Shown in pieces: positions 34,816 through 43,997 of a DNA stretch of 64,000 nucleotides. Source of the DNA: Saccharopolyspora endophytica (GTDB lineage: Bacteria > Actinomycetota > Actinomycetes > Mycobacteriales > Pseudonocardiaceae). Position 1 is the stretch's first letter. The number at the start of each line of letters is the position of its first letter. The notes below the pieces were generated by a model. The model was not told where the DNA came from. It worked only from the letters and a program-made list of their open reading frames with translations, and did no database searches. The translations under genes were made by a program, and so were the position numbers. The DNA is taken from contig NZ_JAGPXE010000002.1 of the NCBI RefSeq assembly GCF_018070075.1, forward strand, positions 62,001 to 126,000. Direction: 5' to 3'.

Positions 34816-36498
34816 ATGGGAGTTGACCACAACGGCGTACACGCGATCAGCGACCGGTTCGTCGACGAGCTGGCGGCGCTCGATCCGATCGCGAGCACCT
34901 ACCTGGGCCTGCCCGGTGGGGAAGAGCAACTGACCGACTACTCGCCCGACGGCCACCGGGCGCGCGCCGAACTGGCAGCCCGCAGCCTCGCCGAGGTGCG
35001 CCAGGCCGAACCGGCCGACGAGGCCGAGCGGATCGCGAAGGCGGTGTTCACCGAGCGCATCGGGCTCGACCTCGAACTGCACGAGATCGGCGCGGACATG
35101 TCCTCGCTGAACGTGATCGCCAGCCCGGCGCAGGAGCTGCGGCAGGTCTTCGACCTGATGCCCGGTGACACCGACGCCGACTGGCGGACCATCGGCCGCC
35201 GCCTCTCGGCGATGCCCGAAGCCGTCCTGGGGCTGCGCGCGGGCCTGACCGAAGCGGCTGCGGCGGGCAACGTCTCCGCGGCGCGGCAGGTCCGCAAGGT
35301 CGCCGAGCAGTGCGACACCTGGTCCGGGCGCAACGGCGAGGAGTCGTTCTTCGCCGCGATGGTCGGCCGCGCCCAGGGCATCGAGGACTCGCTGCGCCGC
35401 GAGCTGGAGACGGCCGCGGAATCGGCCGCGGAGGCCTACGCCGGCCTGGCCGACTACCTGCGCGGCGACCTGCTGCCCAAGGCGCCGGAGAAGGACGCGG
35501 TGGGGGAGGAGCGCTACCGGCTCTGGTCGCGCTACTTCACCGGCGCGAAGCTCGACCTGCGCGAGGCCTACGAGTGGGGCTGGCAGGAGTTCTCCGGCAT
35601 CGAGGCGGAGATGAAGCAGGTCGCGAATCGGATCAAGACCGGCGCGACGCTGGCCGAAGCGGCGGCCGTGCTCGACGCCGACGAGCGCTACCGGGTGCGC
35701 GGTCAGCGCGAGTTCGAGCAGTGGATGCAGCGGTTGTCCGACCAGGCCCTGGCCGACCTGCGCGGAACGCACTTCGAGATCCCGGACGCGCTGATGCGGC
35801 TGGAGTGCAAGATCGCCCCGCCGGGCGGGGGCGTCGGCGCCTACTACACCGGCCCCACCGACGACTTCTCGCGTCCCGGCCGGATGTGGTGGTCGGTTCC
35901 CGCCGACCGGCAGGACTTCCCGACCTGGCGCGAAGTGTCCACTGTGTACCACGAGGGCGTGCCCGGGCATCACCTGCAGGTGGCGACCTCGGTGCACGAG
36001 GCCCAGCGGCTCAACAAGTTCCAGCGGCTGGCCTGCTTCGTCTCCGGCCACGGCGAGGGCTGGGCGCTCTACGCGGAGCGGTTGATGCGCGAGCTGGGCT
36101 ACCTCTCCGACGACGGTGACCTGCTCGGCATGCTCAACGACCAGCTCTTCCGCGCCGCGCGCGTGGTCGTGGACATCGGCATGCACCTGGAGCTGGAGAT
36201 CCCGGCCGGAACGGGGTTCCACGAGGGTGAGAGGTGGACGCCGGACCTGGGGCTGGAGTTCATGCTCAGCCGCACCATCACCGACCCGGCGCAGGTGCGT
36301 GACGAGATCGACCGATACCTGGGCTGGCCCGGTCAGGCGCCGTCCTACAAGCTCGGCGAACGCCTGTGGCGCGCCGCTCGCGACGAGGCCAGGCAGCGCC
36401 ACGGCGCGAACTTCGACGTCAAGGCGTTCCACACCGAAGCCCTCAAGATGGGCTCGATGGGCTTGGACACCCTCCGCGAGCAGCTCGTGGAGCTGTAG
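34816..36498 (+). CDS. DUF885 family protein, probable zinc metallopeptidase
   Basis: This 560-residue helical protein shows the DUF885 core: HEGVPGHHLQVAT and GHGEGWALYAERLMRELG, together providing a His-Glu-His set like those of zinc peptidases. Additional conserved blocks are GTHFEIPDAL, YYTGPTDDFSRPG and the C-terminal YKLGERLWRAARDEA. No signal peptide is present, so it acts in the cytoplasm. The family has been linked to peptide or beta-lactam metabolism in some bacteria, but substrates are mostly unknown. The start is supported by a TAGCGT element 6 nt upstream. It is followed by a strong hairpin. Confidence 0.85.
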   Translation: MGVDHNGVHAISDRFVDELAALDPIASTYLGLPGGEEQLTDYSPDGHRARAELAARSLAEVRQAEPADEAERIAKAVFTERIGLDLELHEIGADMSSLNVIASPAQELRQVFDLMPGDTDADWRTIGRRLSAMPEAVLGLRAGLTEAAAAGNVSAARQVRKVAEQCDTWSGRNGEESFFAAMVGRAQGIEDSLRRELETAAESAAEAYAGLADYLRGDLLPKAPEKDAVGEERYRLWSRYFTGAKLDLREAYEWGWQEFSGIEAEMKQVANRIKTGATLAEAAAVLDADERYRVRGQREFEQWMQRLSDQALADLRGTHFEIPDALMRLECKIAPPGGGVGAYYTGPTDDFSRPGRMWWSVPADRQDFPTWREVSTVYHEGVPGHHLQVATSVHEAQRLNKFQRLACFVSGHGEGWALYAERLMRELGYLSDDGDLLGMLNDQLFRAARVVVDIGMHLELEIPAGTGFHEGERWTPDLGLEFMLSRTITDPAQVRDEIDRYLGWPGQAPSYKLGERLWRAARDEARQRHGANFDVKAFHTEALKMGSMGLDTLREQLVEL

Positions 36499-36512
36499 GA
36501 CCGGCGGGACGA

Positions 36513-36548
36513 GAACTGCGGTGTTCGCCCTGGCGAGCACCGCAGTTC
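36513..36548. terminator. Bidirectional terminator between the DUF885 and GNAT genes
   Basis: GAACTGCGGTG (36513-36523) pairs perfectly with 36538-36548, and TCGCC/GGCGA extends the stem inward. It lies between convergent genes. Confidence 0.8.
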
Positions 36549-36556
36549 CGCACCGG

Positions 36557-37120
36557 TCAGGCCAGGGGGAGGGGGCGGCCCAGGACCGCGAAGGGCCTGG
36601 GGTCGCCGGTGAAGCTGTAGTTGCGCAGGACGTCCTGGAAGCCGACGCGCTGGTAGAGCTTCCAGGCGCGGGTCGGGCCCTCCGGGGTGGACAGCAGGAC
36701 CTTGCTGCCGGGCGCTCCGGAGAGCAGCTTGCGCAGGATCTCCTCGCCGAGCCCGGCGCCCTGCGCGCTCGGGTGCACGTGGAGCTCGGTGAGCTCGAAG
36801 TAGTCCTCCAGCCAGGACTCCCCGCCGACGCCCGTGGTCGCCAGCCCCTGGCGGACCTGCTCGTGCCACCACTGCCCCGGGGCGCCGAGGTAGCCGTAGC
36901 CGATGCCGGTGAGCTCGTCGTCGTCGTTGAACGCGCCGATGCAGCGCCAGCCGGCGCGAAGCATGTGGGCCGACCACATCGGGGCGCGCTGCTGGGCGGT
37001 CACCGGTGGGTAGCCCATCGCGGTCACGTAGATCCGGAGGGCTTCCGGGAGTCTCGCTCGCAACTGTTCGGCGGTCAGTTCGAATACCCGGTCGCAGCTG
37101 GGGGATGGCGCAGCGGTCAC
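36557..37120 (-). CDS. GNAT-family N-acetyltransferase (Rv2170-like)
   Basis: This 187-residue acetyltransferase has the GNAT fold with the acetyl-CoA motif HPSAQGAGLGEEIL (Q-x-x-G-x-G type) and a C-terminal LYQRVGFQDVL. The N-terminal extension and sequence start CDRVFELTAEQLRARLP are like the Rv2170 family, which was reported to acetylate isocitrate dehydrogenase in mycobacteria. The GTG start is supported by TAGTGT 6 nt upstream. The position next to lppM is only roughly conserved (a DUF885 gene lies between). The substrate is not established here. Confidence 0.75.
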   Translation of the reverse strand: MTAAPSPSCDRVFELTAEQLRARLPEALRIYVTAMGYPPVTAQQRAPMWSAHMLRAGWRCIGAFNDDDELTGIGYGYLGAPGQWWHEQVRQGLATTGVGGESWLEDYFELTELHVHPSAQGAGLGEEILRKLLSGAPGSKVLLSTPEGPTRAWKLYQRVGFQDVLRNYSFTGDPRPFAVLGRPLPLA

Positions 37121-37126
37121 GGCCGA

Positions 37127-37132
37127 ACACTA
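37127..37132 (-). promoter_or_regulatory. Leaderless -10 element (TAGTGT on the minus strand)
   Basis: TAGTGT on the minus strand ends exactly 6 nt before the GTG at 37120. It is one of the cleanest leaderless promoters of the window. Confidence 0.55.
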
Positions 37133-37269
37133 ACGCCTCTCGGGTCTGAGGTCTTTCCTGCTCCCGGGCAACGCCGTTCGGCCGGTGCCGCACGCCGGCA
37201 GGCACTCGAACAGGTGAGCTACAGCGCATCGCTTGAGTCGATCTCCGTTCGACGCTAATCTGAGCTTGT

Positions 37270-37301
37270 TCGAACGAGCGTTCGACGAACGTTCGTTCGA
37301 A
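37270..37301. promoter_or_regulatory. Perfect LexA/SOS-type box in a cluster of GTTCG palindromes
   Basis: TCGAACGAGCGTTCGA (37270-37285) matches the actinobacterial LexA consensus TCGAAC-N4-GTTCGA in every fixed position. It is followed by the overlapping palindrome ACGAACGTTCGT (37285-37296) and TTCGAA (37296-37301). The cluster lies about 70-100 bp before the HEPN gene and 150 bp before the GNAT gene on the other strand. A TetR-type operator is an alternative reading. Confidence 0.6.
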
Positions 37302-37369
37302 CCTCGGTCCGGCGGTGGGGTGGGGGAAGCACCTCACCGCCGGGCCTCACAGCTGAAGGGAGAGAGCCG

Positions 37370-37825
37370 ATGTCTTATCCCACCGACCTGTCGATCCCGT
37401 CGCCGCGCTACTCCGTCGAGAACCAGGGCCCCACGCCGGAAGCGGACACGCCCGCCGGTGCCCTCTCACTCCTGCTGCACGCGCGAACCTGCCTGCACGA
37501 GGCCGAGACCGCGGACCGCCCGGGTGAGCGATTCATCGCCGCGCACCTGGCCGCGCTGCGGGCGGCCACAGCGGTGGTCGTGGCGCGTGCCGCGCCGCGC
37601 GAGGACAAGCGCCCGGCGAGCGTGTGGCAGCTGCTCACCGCCGCCGCACCAGAGCTGCGCGAGTGGGCCGCCTACTTCGCTGCGCGCTCCAACCGGCGGG
37701 CCGCTGCCGAGGCCGGGGTCCCGACCACGACCGACGCGCACGCCGACGAACTGCTGGACAACAGCCGGGAATTCCTCGGCATCGTGGGGCGGAGCCTGCT
37801 GGGGGCGACGCGTGAACGGTACTGA
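37370..37825 (+). CDS. SAV_6107-family HEPN domain protein
   Basis: This 151-residue all-helical protein matches the SAV_6107 HEPN family: ALSLLLHARTCLHEAETADRPGERFIAAHLAALRAATA, quoted as two parts LLLHARTCLHEAETA and RFIAAHLAALRAATA, then VWQLLTAAAPELREWAAYFAARSN. HEPN proteins are often RNases in toxin-antitoxin or stress systems, but the R-x4-H motif of active HEPN RNases is not evident, so the role is unknown. The start has GAAGGGAGAG upstream. The next gene starts inside its last codons (14-nt overlap). A perfect LexA-type box precedes the unit. In related actinobacteria the family usually lies upstream of the division gene mraZ, which is not found here. Confidence 0.8.
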   Translation: MSYPTDLSIPSPRYSVENQGPTPEADTPAGALSLLLHARTCLHEAETADRPGERFIAAHLAALRAATAVVVARAAPREDKRPASVWQLLTAAAPELREWAAYFAARSNRRAAAEAGVPTTTDAHADELLDNSREFLGIVGRSLLGATRERY

Positions 37826-38582
37826 CGTGGGACTCGATTACGGACGCATGCTCGATCAGCTGGGCGTCGAAGCGCAGCTGCTGACCACCGCGACGCACGA
37901 CGTGCACGCCGACGCACCGGTGTTCAGCGCGTCCGGCCGCACGGTCGGCCAGACGCTCCAGCACCTCGGTGATCTGTGCGAGGACGTGCTCTGCTGGCTC
38001 GGATCGCCGGAGGCTCAACGGCACTGGGACCCGCCCGCCGAACCCGACCTGCGGGAGCTGACCAACCGGTTCGCCATCCGGATGGCCGACCTGCTCGCCG
38101 AGTTCATCTCCCGCCCGCCGGACGACCCGTGCCCGACGTGGTGGCCCGAGCAGCACACCGTGGCCTTCTGGGTGCGGCGGATGCTGCACGCCACCACCGT
38201 GCACCGCGCCGACGTGCAGACGGCGGCGGGCATCGAGCACACGCCGATCGATCCGGAGGTCGCCGCCGACGGCATCGACGAGGTGCTGCGGGCCTGGTTC
38301 GGCTACCGGTTGCACTCGTTGCAGATCACCGCGACCCGGCCCTGCTCCGTGGGCGTGCACGTGCCGGGACGCAACTGGTTGATCACCGCGGACCCGAGCG
38401 GCGCCGCGGTGACCAGCTCCGAGGACGTGGCCACCACGACCCCGGACGCGGTGGTCGGCGGTGACCCGAGCGCGGTCTACCTGTGGATGTGGGGGCGCTT
38501 GCCCAACCGCGCGGTGGAGACCAGCGGCGACCCGGATGCCATCGCCCAGCTCTGGGGTCTGCTGCAGCTGGCGACCCGATGA
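37812..38582 (+). CDS. Mycothiol-dependent maleylpyruvate isomerase-family (DinB-like) enzyme
   Basis: This 256-residue protein belongs to the MDMPI_N/TIGR03083 group. It has a four-helix DinB-like bundle with the metal-site histidines in FWVRRMLHATTVHRADVQTAAG, and a C-terminal SCP2-like domain. Enzymes of this kind use mycothiol for isomerisation or detoxification; the substrate here is unknown. The GTG at 37812 overlaps the HEPN gene by 14 nt; a GTG at 37827 would avoid overlap. The co-translation with the HEPN gene suggests the pair acts in one stress response. Length and both domains look complete. Confidence 0.75.
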   Translation: MNGTDVGLDYGRMLDQLGVEAQLLTTATHDVHADAPVFSASGRTVGQTLQHLGDLCEDVLCWLGSPEAQRHWDPPAEPDLRELTNRFAIRMADLLAEFISRPPDDPCPTWWPEQHTVAFWVRRMLHATTVHRADVQTAAGIEHTPIDPEVAADGIDEVLRAWFGYRLHSLQITATRPCSVGVHVPGRNWLITADPSGAAVTSSEDVATTTPDAVVGGDPSAVYLWMWGRLPNRAVETSGDPDAIAQLWGLLQLATR

Positions 38583-38653
38583 CCACGGGTCCGGCGTGGC
38601 CGGTGCGGCGAAATTCGATTGCCCTAGCCCAGGAGGTGACACATCGTGGGCGG

Positions 38654-39172
38654 ATGCTGATCCGCCGCGAAACCCCCGCCGACCTCGCCGCCATCCGCCA
38701 GGTGCACGCGGCGGCCTTCGCCGACGCCGAGAACCCGGACCGCGAGCCGGTCGAGGTCGGGCTCGTCGACGCCCTGCGCGCGGGCGACGCGTGGCTTCCG
38801 GCGTTGTCGCTGGTCGCCGAGCGGTCCGGGCAGATCGCCGGGCACGTGGTGTGCAGCCGGGCGCACGTGGGCGCGGTGCCGGTGCTGGCGCTCGGGCCGA
38901 TCGGCGTGCCGCCGGAGTCGCAGCGCGCGGGCGTCGGATCGGCGCTCATGCACGCCGTGCTCGGCGCCGCCGACGCGCTCGGCGAACCGTTGGTCGCACT
39001 GCTCGGCCACCGCGAGTACTACCCCCGGTTCGGCTTCGAACCCGCCGCGGACTTCGGCATCGCACCGCCGGTGGCCGAGTGGGCCTCGCACTTCCAGGTC
39101 CGCCCGCTGACCGCCCACGATCCGGCCGTGCGCGGCGAATTCGCCTACGCGGCACCGTTCATGCAGCTGTAG
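38654..39172 (+). CDS. GNAT-family N-acetyltransferase (YhbS-like)
   Basis: This 172-residue acetyltransferase begins LIRRETPADLAAIRQVHAAAF, has the acetyl-CoA motif VPPESQRAGVGSALMHAVLG and a conserved EYYPRFGFEPA region, typical of the YhbS-like group acting on small amines or proteins. The ATG at 38654 is the first in-frame start after an AGGAGGT site, although the spacing is long (about 16 nt). It lies 71 nt beyond the mycothiol-dependent gene and is convergent with the lhr gene. Substrate is unknown. Confidence 0.8.
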   Translation: MLIRRETPADLAAIRQVHAAAFADAENPDREPVEVGLVDALRAGDAWLPALSLVAERSGQIAGHVVCSRAHVGAVPVLALGPIGVPPESQRAGVGSALMHAVLGAADALGEPLVALLGHREYYPRFGFEPAADFGIAPPVAEWASHFQVRPLTAHDPAVRGEFAYAAPFMQL

Positions 39173-39179
39173 CGGACGC

Positions 39180-42100
39180 TCACGCCCGAAGTCGGAGACC
39201 TTTCGGCGTGGCCCGGAACCCCGCCTCGGTGAGGACTTCGGCCAGCCGCGAGCCCCACGCGCCCTCGCCGTCGGCGCGCTCGACCGCGAGCTGGTCGAGC
39301 CAGCCCTCGCGCACCACCCGGGCCAGGCCCGCTGCCGCCGCCCGGAGCGCGGCGTCGTCGTCGGTGAACGACAGCAGCGACTTGCCGCCGCGTTCGACGT
39401 AGAACACCGCCTCACCGGCCACCAGCACCACCAGCGCACCGGCCTTCCGGCCCGGTCGGTGCCGGGTGTCGCCCATCGGCGCGGGCCAGTCCAGCGCACC
39501 GCCGTAGGGCTGCGCGGGATCGGCGGCGGCCAGCACCACCGCATCGGTGCTCGCCTCGTCGTCGCCGGCGAGCGCCCGCAGCCGGTCGATCGCACCCGGA
39601 ACCGCGAACTGCGCGGCGCCGAGTCCTTCGATCACGTAACCGCGCCGGCAGCGCCCGGACTCCTCCATCGCGCGAAGCACCTTGTACACCGCCGAGAACC
39701 CGCCGGTCACCCGCTCGACGTCCAGGGCGCCCCGGGTCAGGACCCCGTGCCGTTCCAGGAACGCTTCGGCGCGGGCGTGCGCGCGGCGCGTCGGTTCAGC
39801 AGCGGGTTGCGGGGCGAGCGACCAGCGACCGGACACCGTCGGCGGTCCGCTGCGCGGCGGCATCGACGGGCGTCCGGCGCGCAGCCGCGCGTACCGGCCG
39901 CGCGGCGCGCTGCGACGCGGCTTGTGCGCGGCACCGCGGCCGGAGACCAGGGCGCGCAGCGGGGCGAGGGTGTCGTTGGTGACCGCCCCGGCCCAGACCA
40001 GGTCCCACAGCGCGGTGGTGATCGCGTCGTCGGCAGGTGCCGCCTCCTCCTGCTCCAGCAGGAGCCCACCGGCCCGGTCGGCCAGCTGCCGGAAGAACAG
40101 CGCACCACCCTCCAAAGAGGACAGAACCGCCCGGTGCAGCGGCGAATCCGTCGAATCCTCGGGGAGGTCCGGCAGCAGGAGGTCGGCGACATCAGTCGGG
40201 GCCAGCGCGATCCACCCGTCACCACCGGCCAGCGATCCCGACCCCACCCAGCTCACCTCACCGGTCGCGGTCAGCTCGTCGAGCAGCGCGGGGGAGTAAC
40301 CGGGCAGCCGCGCGGGCAGCACCAGCGACTCCAGCGCGCTCGCCGGGACCGGTGCCCCGGCGAGCTGCTCGACCACCGAGTACACGTCGTCGACGGTCGG
40401 AGCGGTGCGCAGCCGCGCGCCGATGCCGTGCCACACCGGCAGGAACCGGCCCAGCGCAGCGGGTTCCACCGGCTCGACCTCGGCCCGCAGCCGAGCCAGC
40501 GACGCCCGCCGCAACCGGCGCAGCACCTCGGCGTCGCAGTAGTCCAGCGCACCCCCGCCACCGGCCTCCAGGGGACGCAACTCGCCGCGCACCAGACGTC
40601 CGGAGCCGGTCAGCCGGTCCAGCACGCCGTGCACCACGGCCACGCCCAGCCCGAACCGCCGGGCAGCGGCGTCGGCGGTGAACGGGCCGCGGCACCGCGC
40701 GTAGCGGATCAGCAGGTCGGCCAGCGGATCGGCGACGGGCTCGGTGAACGCCTCCGGCACGCCGACCGGCAGTGCGACGCCGAGCGCGTCGCGCACCTTG
40801 CCCGCGTCCTCGATCGGGATCCAGCGCTGCTCGCCGGCCATCCGGACCTGCAGGACGCGGCGCTGCTCGGCCAGCTCGTCGAGCCATTCCGGCCGCACAC
40901 CGCGCTTCTCGGCCTCCGACGTGGACAGATCGCCGAGGAAGCGCAGCAGGTCGGCCGCGCCTTCGGCGTCGCGCGCGTGGCGTTCGGGGGCGAGCCGCTG
41001 CAACTGCTGCTCGATCTCGTCCAGGGCCTCGGAATCCAGCAGTTCGCGAAGCGCCTCCGAGCCCAGCAGCTCGGCGAGCAGCGTGGAGTCCAGGCTCAGC
41101 GCCGCCGACCGGCGCTCGGCCAGCGGAGCGTCGGTCTCGTAGAGGAACATGCCGATGTAGCCGAACAGCAGGCTGCGCGCGAACGGCGACGGCGTCGGCG
41201 TCTCGACCTCGACGACCCGCACCTTGCGGGCCGCGACCTGCTGCATCAGCTCGGTCAGCCCCGGCACGTCGTAGACGTCCTGCAGGCATTCCCGCATCGC
41301 CTCCAGCACGATCGGGAACTGCTCGTACTGCGCCGCCACGGTGAGCAGCTGCGCCGACCGCTGCCGCTGCTGCCACAGCGGGGTGCGGCGGCGGGGGTCC
41401 CGGCGCGGCAGCAGCAGGGCCCGCGCCGCGCACTCCCGGAACCGGGCGGCGAACAGCGCAGAACCGCCGACCTCGTCGGTCACCATCTGCTGCACCTCGG
41501 CCGGTGGGAGCAGCACGTCCTCGGCGGTCGGCAGCACCTCGGCGCCGGAATCGTCGAGCGCGTCGGCCAGCCGCAGCACGATGCCGTCGTCGGAGGAGGC
41601 GATCTGCGGTTCGACACCCCGCCGTTCTCTGATCCGCGCGCCGACCGCCAGCGCCCACGGCCCGTTGACCTGGGCGCCGAAGGGGGAGTGGATCACCATC
41701 CGCCAGTCGCCGAGCTCGTCGCGGAAGCGCTCGACCACGATCGTCCGGTCGTCCGGCACGTGCCGCGTGGCGCGCCGCTGCTCGTCCAAGTAGGACATCA
41801 GGTTGTCGCGGGCCCACTCGTCCAGCCCCGCCGCCGTGATGCGCTCCCGGGCGTCGTCGGCGTCCGCGCTGGTCAGCTCGCGGACGAAGGCGCCCAGGGC
41901 CCGTCCGAGCTCCAGCGGGCGTCCAGGTTGATCGCCCTTCCAGAACGGCATCCGCCCGGGCTCGCCCGGCGCCGGGGTGACGATGACCCGGTCGTGGGTG
42001 ATGTCCTCCACCCGCCACGCGCTGGTGCCCAGCAGGAACGTGTCGCCGACGCGCGACTCGTAGACCATCTCCTCGTCGAGCTCACCGACCCGCACACCAC

Positions 42101-43745
42101 CGCGACCGGCCTCCTCGTCGCCGGGCGTGGTCACGGTGAACAGGCCCCGGTCGGGGATGGTGCCGCCGGAGGTCACCGCGAGCCGCTGCGCGCCGGGACG
42201 GGCGCGCAGCTCGTCGTTGACCCGGTCCCACACGATCCGCGCCCGCAGCTCGCCGAACTCCTCGCTGGGATAGCGCCCGGCGAGCATGTCCAGCACCGCG
42301 TGCAGCGCCGAGTCCGGCAGCCCCGCGTACGGCGCCGAGCGGCGCACCAGCGCGGCGAGCTCGGCCACCGGCCAGTCGTCCATCGCCGCCATCGACACGA
42401 TCTGCTGCGCCAGCACGTCCAGCGGGTTGCGCGGGTAGGAGATCGACTCGATCAGCCCGCCCGCCATCCGCTCCGACACCACCGCGCACCCGACCAGGTC
42501 GCCGCGGAACTTCGGGAACACGACCCCTCGGGAGACCGCGCCGACCTGGTGGCCGCCGCGCCCGATGCGCTGCAACCCGGAGGCCACCGTCGGCGGCGTC
42601 TCGATCTGCACCACCAGGTCGACCGCACCCATGTCGATGCCCAGCTCCAGCGACGAGGTGGCCACCACGCACGGCAGGTGCCCGGACTTGAGCTCCTCCT
42701 CGACGACGGCCCGCTGCTCCTTCGACATCGAGCCGTGGTGCGCCTTGGCCACCACCGGCGGAGCTCCCGAGCCGATGCCGGAGCCGCCGACGGCCTCCGC
42801 GGGGAACCGGGTCATCGGCTCCGGTTGCTCGGCGGCGAGCTCGTTGATGCCGGCGGTGAGCCGCTCGGCCAGCCGCCGCGAGTTGCTGAACACGATCGTC
42901 GAGCGGTGCTGGCGGATCAGCTCCAGGACGCGTTCCTGGACCGAGGGCCAGATCGAGGTGTGCTGCTCGGCCGCCTGCTCTCCGGTGTCGCCGGTGGACG
43001 CGCCGAGCTCGGCCATGTCCGGAACCGGCACCTCCACCCGGACCTCGACCTCCTTGGGGTGGGCGGGCTGCACGGTGCGCACCGGCCGACCGCCCGCCAG
43101 GTAGGTGCGGACCTCCTCGACCGGTCGCACCGTCGCCGACAGCCCGACGCGCTGCGCGGGGCGGGCCAGCAGCTGGTCGAGCCGTTCCAGCGACAGCGCC
43201 AGGTGCGCGCCGCGCTTGGTGCCCGCGACCGCGTGCACCTCGTCGACGATCACCGTCTCCACCCCGGCCAGCGATTCGCGCGCCGCCGAGGTCAGCAGCA
43301 GGAACAGCGATTCCGGGGTGGTGACGAGCACGTCCGGCGGTGTGCGGGCGAAGGAACGTCGCTGGTCGGCGGGGGTGTCACCGGTGCGGATGCCGACCTG
43401 GATGTCCGGCGGCTCGCCGCCCAGCCGCTGGGTGGCCTGCCGGATCCCGGCCAGCGGAGCGCGCAGGTTGCGCTCCACGTCGACGGCCAGGGCCTTCAGC
43501 GGTGACACGTAGAGCACCCGGCAGCGCTTCTTCGGCTCCGACGGCACGCCCTCGGAAGCGAGCCGGTCCAGCGCGGAGAGGAAGGCCGCGAGCGTCTTGC
43601 CGGAGCCGGTCGGCGCCACCACCAGGGCGTGCTCGCCCGCCGCGATGGCCTGCCACGCGCCCCGCTGCGCCTCGGTGGGCGCGTCGAAGGCGCTGCGGAA
43701 CCAGTCGCGGGTCGCGGCGGAGAAACCGTCCAGCACGTCGCTCAT
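39180..43745 (-). CDS. lhr: Large ATP-dependent helicase Lhr
   Basis: This 1521-residue superfamily 2 helicase unwinds DNA or RNA:DNA hybrids during repair. The N-terminal core has Walker A VVAPTGSGKTLAAFL, DEVHA (DEAH-type box) and a C-terminal RecA lobe with QRIGRGGHQVG. A winged-helix and beta-barrel region forms the rest of the Lhr-core to about residue 860. The remaining about 650 residues are the Lhr-specific extension, which in mycobacteria is needed for oligomerisation. Several starts are possible (43769, 43754, 43745); the last gives MSDVLDGFSAATRDWF, like the mycobacterial N-terminus. Its downstream border to the GNAT gene is very tight. Confidence 0.95.
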   Translation of the reverse strand: MSDVLDGFSAATRDWFRSAFDAPTEAQRGAWQAIAAGEHALVVAPTGSGKTLAAFLSALDRLASEGVPSEPKKRCRVLYVSPLKALAVDVERNLRAPLAGIRQATQRLGGEPPDIQVGIRTGDTPADQRRSFARTPPDVLVTTPESLFLLLTSAARESLAGVETVIVDEVHAVAGTKRGAHLALSLERLDQLLARPAQRVGLSATVRPVEEVRTYLAGGRPVRTVQPAHPKEVEVRVEVPVPDMAELGASTGDTGEQAAEQHTSIWPSVQERVLELIRQHRSTIVFSNSRRLAERLTAGINELAAEQPEPMTRFPAEAVGGSGIGSGAPPVVAKAHHGSMSKEQRAVVEEELKSGHLPCVVATSSLELGIDMGAVDLVVQIETPPTVASGLQRIGRGGHQVGAVSRGVVFPKFRGDLVGCAVVSERMAGGLIESISYPRNPLDVLAQQIVSMAAMDDWPVAELAALVRRSAPYAGLPDSALHAVLDMLAGRYPSEEFGELRARIVWDRVNDELRARPGAQRLAVTSGGTIPDRGLFTVTTPGDEEAGRGGVRVGELDEEMVYESRVGDTFLLGTSAWRVEDITHDRVIVTPAPGEPGRMPFWKGDQPGRPLELGRALGAFVRELTSADADDARERITAAGLDEWARDNLMSYLDEQRRATRHVPDDRTIVVERFRDELGDWRMVIHSPFGAQVNGPWALAVGARIRERRGVEPQIASSDDGIVLRLADALDDSGAEVLPTAEDVLLPPAEVQQMVTDEVGGSALFAARFRECAARALLLPRRDPRRRTPLWQQRQRSAQLLTVAAQYEQFPIVLEAMRECLQDVYDVPGLTELMQQVAARKVRVVEVETPTPSPFARSLLFGYIGMFLYETDAPLAERRSAALSLDSTLLAELLGSEALRELLDSEALDEIEQQLQRLAPERHARDAEGAADLLRFLGDLSTSEAEKRGVRPEWLDELAEQRRVLQVRMAGEQRWIPIEDAGKVRDALGVALPVGVPEAFTEPVADPLADLLIRYARCRGPFTADAAARRFGLGVAVVHGVLDRLTGSGRLVRGELRPLEAGGGGALDYCDAEVLRRLRRASLARLRAEVEPVEPAALGRFLPVWHGIGARLRTAPTVDDVYSVVEQLAGAPVPASALESLVLPARLPGYSPALLDELTATGEVSWVGSGSLAGGDGWIALAPTDVADLLLPDLPEDSTDSPLHRAVLSSLEGGALFFRQLADRAGGLLLEQEEAAPADDAITTALWDLVWAGAVTNDTLAPLRALVSGRGAAHKPRRSAPRGRYARLRAGRPSMPPRSGPPTVSGRWSLAPQPAAEPTRRAHARAEAFLERHGVLTRGALDVERVTGGFSAVYKVLRAMEESGRCRRGYVIEGLGAAQFAVPGAIDRLRALAGDDEASTDAVVLAAADPAQPYGGALDWPAPMGDTRHRPGRKAGALVVLVAGEAVFYVERGGKSLLSFTDDDAALRAAAAGLARVVREGWLDQLAVERADGEGAWGSRLAEVLTEAGFRATPKGLRLRA

Positions 43746-43837
43746 GCTCCCCATGCTGGACCACGACACCGACGAACGGCGCTGGTGATGGCGCTCGTCG
43801 GGCCCCTAGGCCTACCGCGACCGCGGGGGCGGGCCGC

Positions 43838-43960
43838 TCACTTCCGGTTCTGCCAGAAGAAGCGGATGGCCAGCGCGATCACGGCGATGAGGGTCGCGGC
43901 GATCACCACTTGCCCCAGCGGCGTGGACATACCGGTCGGATCGGTCTGCAGGAGCAGCAC
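43838..43960 (-). CDS. Small single-pass membrane protein of 40 residues
   Basis: I do not recognise a named family. The predicted protein is short, with a polar N-terminus (LLLQTDPTGMSTPLGQ), one membrane segment of about 20 residues (VVIAATLIAVIALAIRFF) and a basic end (WQNRK). Support for translation: TACGCT on the minus strand lies exactly 6 nt before the GTG at 43960, the same leaderless layout as about fourteen other genes in the window. An internal ATG at 43930 is an alternative giving 30 residues. It is divergent from the DUF3046 gene, and their two promoters share 43961-43997. Confidence 0.5.
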   Translation of the reverse strand: MLLLQTDPTGMSTPLGQVVIAATLIAVIALAIRFFWQNRK

Positions 43961-43966
43961 ACCACC

Positions 43967-43972
43967 AGCGTA
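43967..43972 (-). promoter_or_regulatory. Leaderless -10 element (TACGCT on the minus strand)
   Basis: TACGCT on the minus strand lies 6 nt before the GTG at 43960 of the small membrane protein. Confidence 0.45.
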
Positions 43973-43983
43973 CGGGCGCCACG

Positions 43984-43989
43984 TAGGCT
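43984..43989 (+). promoter_or_regulatory. Leaderless -10 element (TAGGCT)
   Basis: TAGGCT lies 8 nt before the ATG of the DUF3046 gene. It is back to back with the element at 43967-43972. Confidence 0.45.
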
Positions 43990-43997
43990 GGTCGACG

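Noticed and set aside
39459..43505. A 1348-codon open frame on the plus strand opposite lhr
   Set aside because: It is the mirror of the lhr frame, rich in Arg/Gly/His/Gln with no domain, caused by G/C third-position bias.
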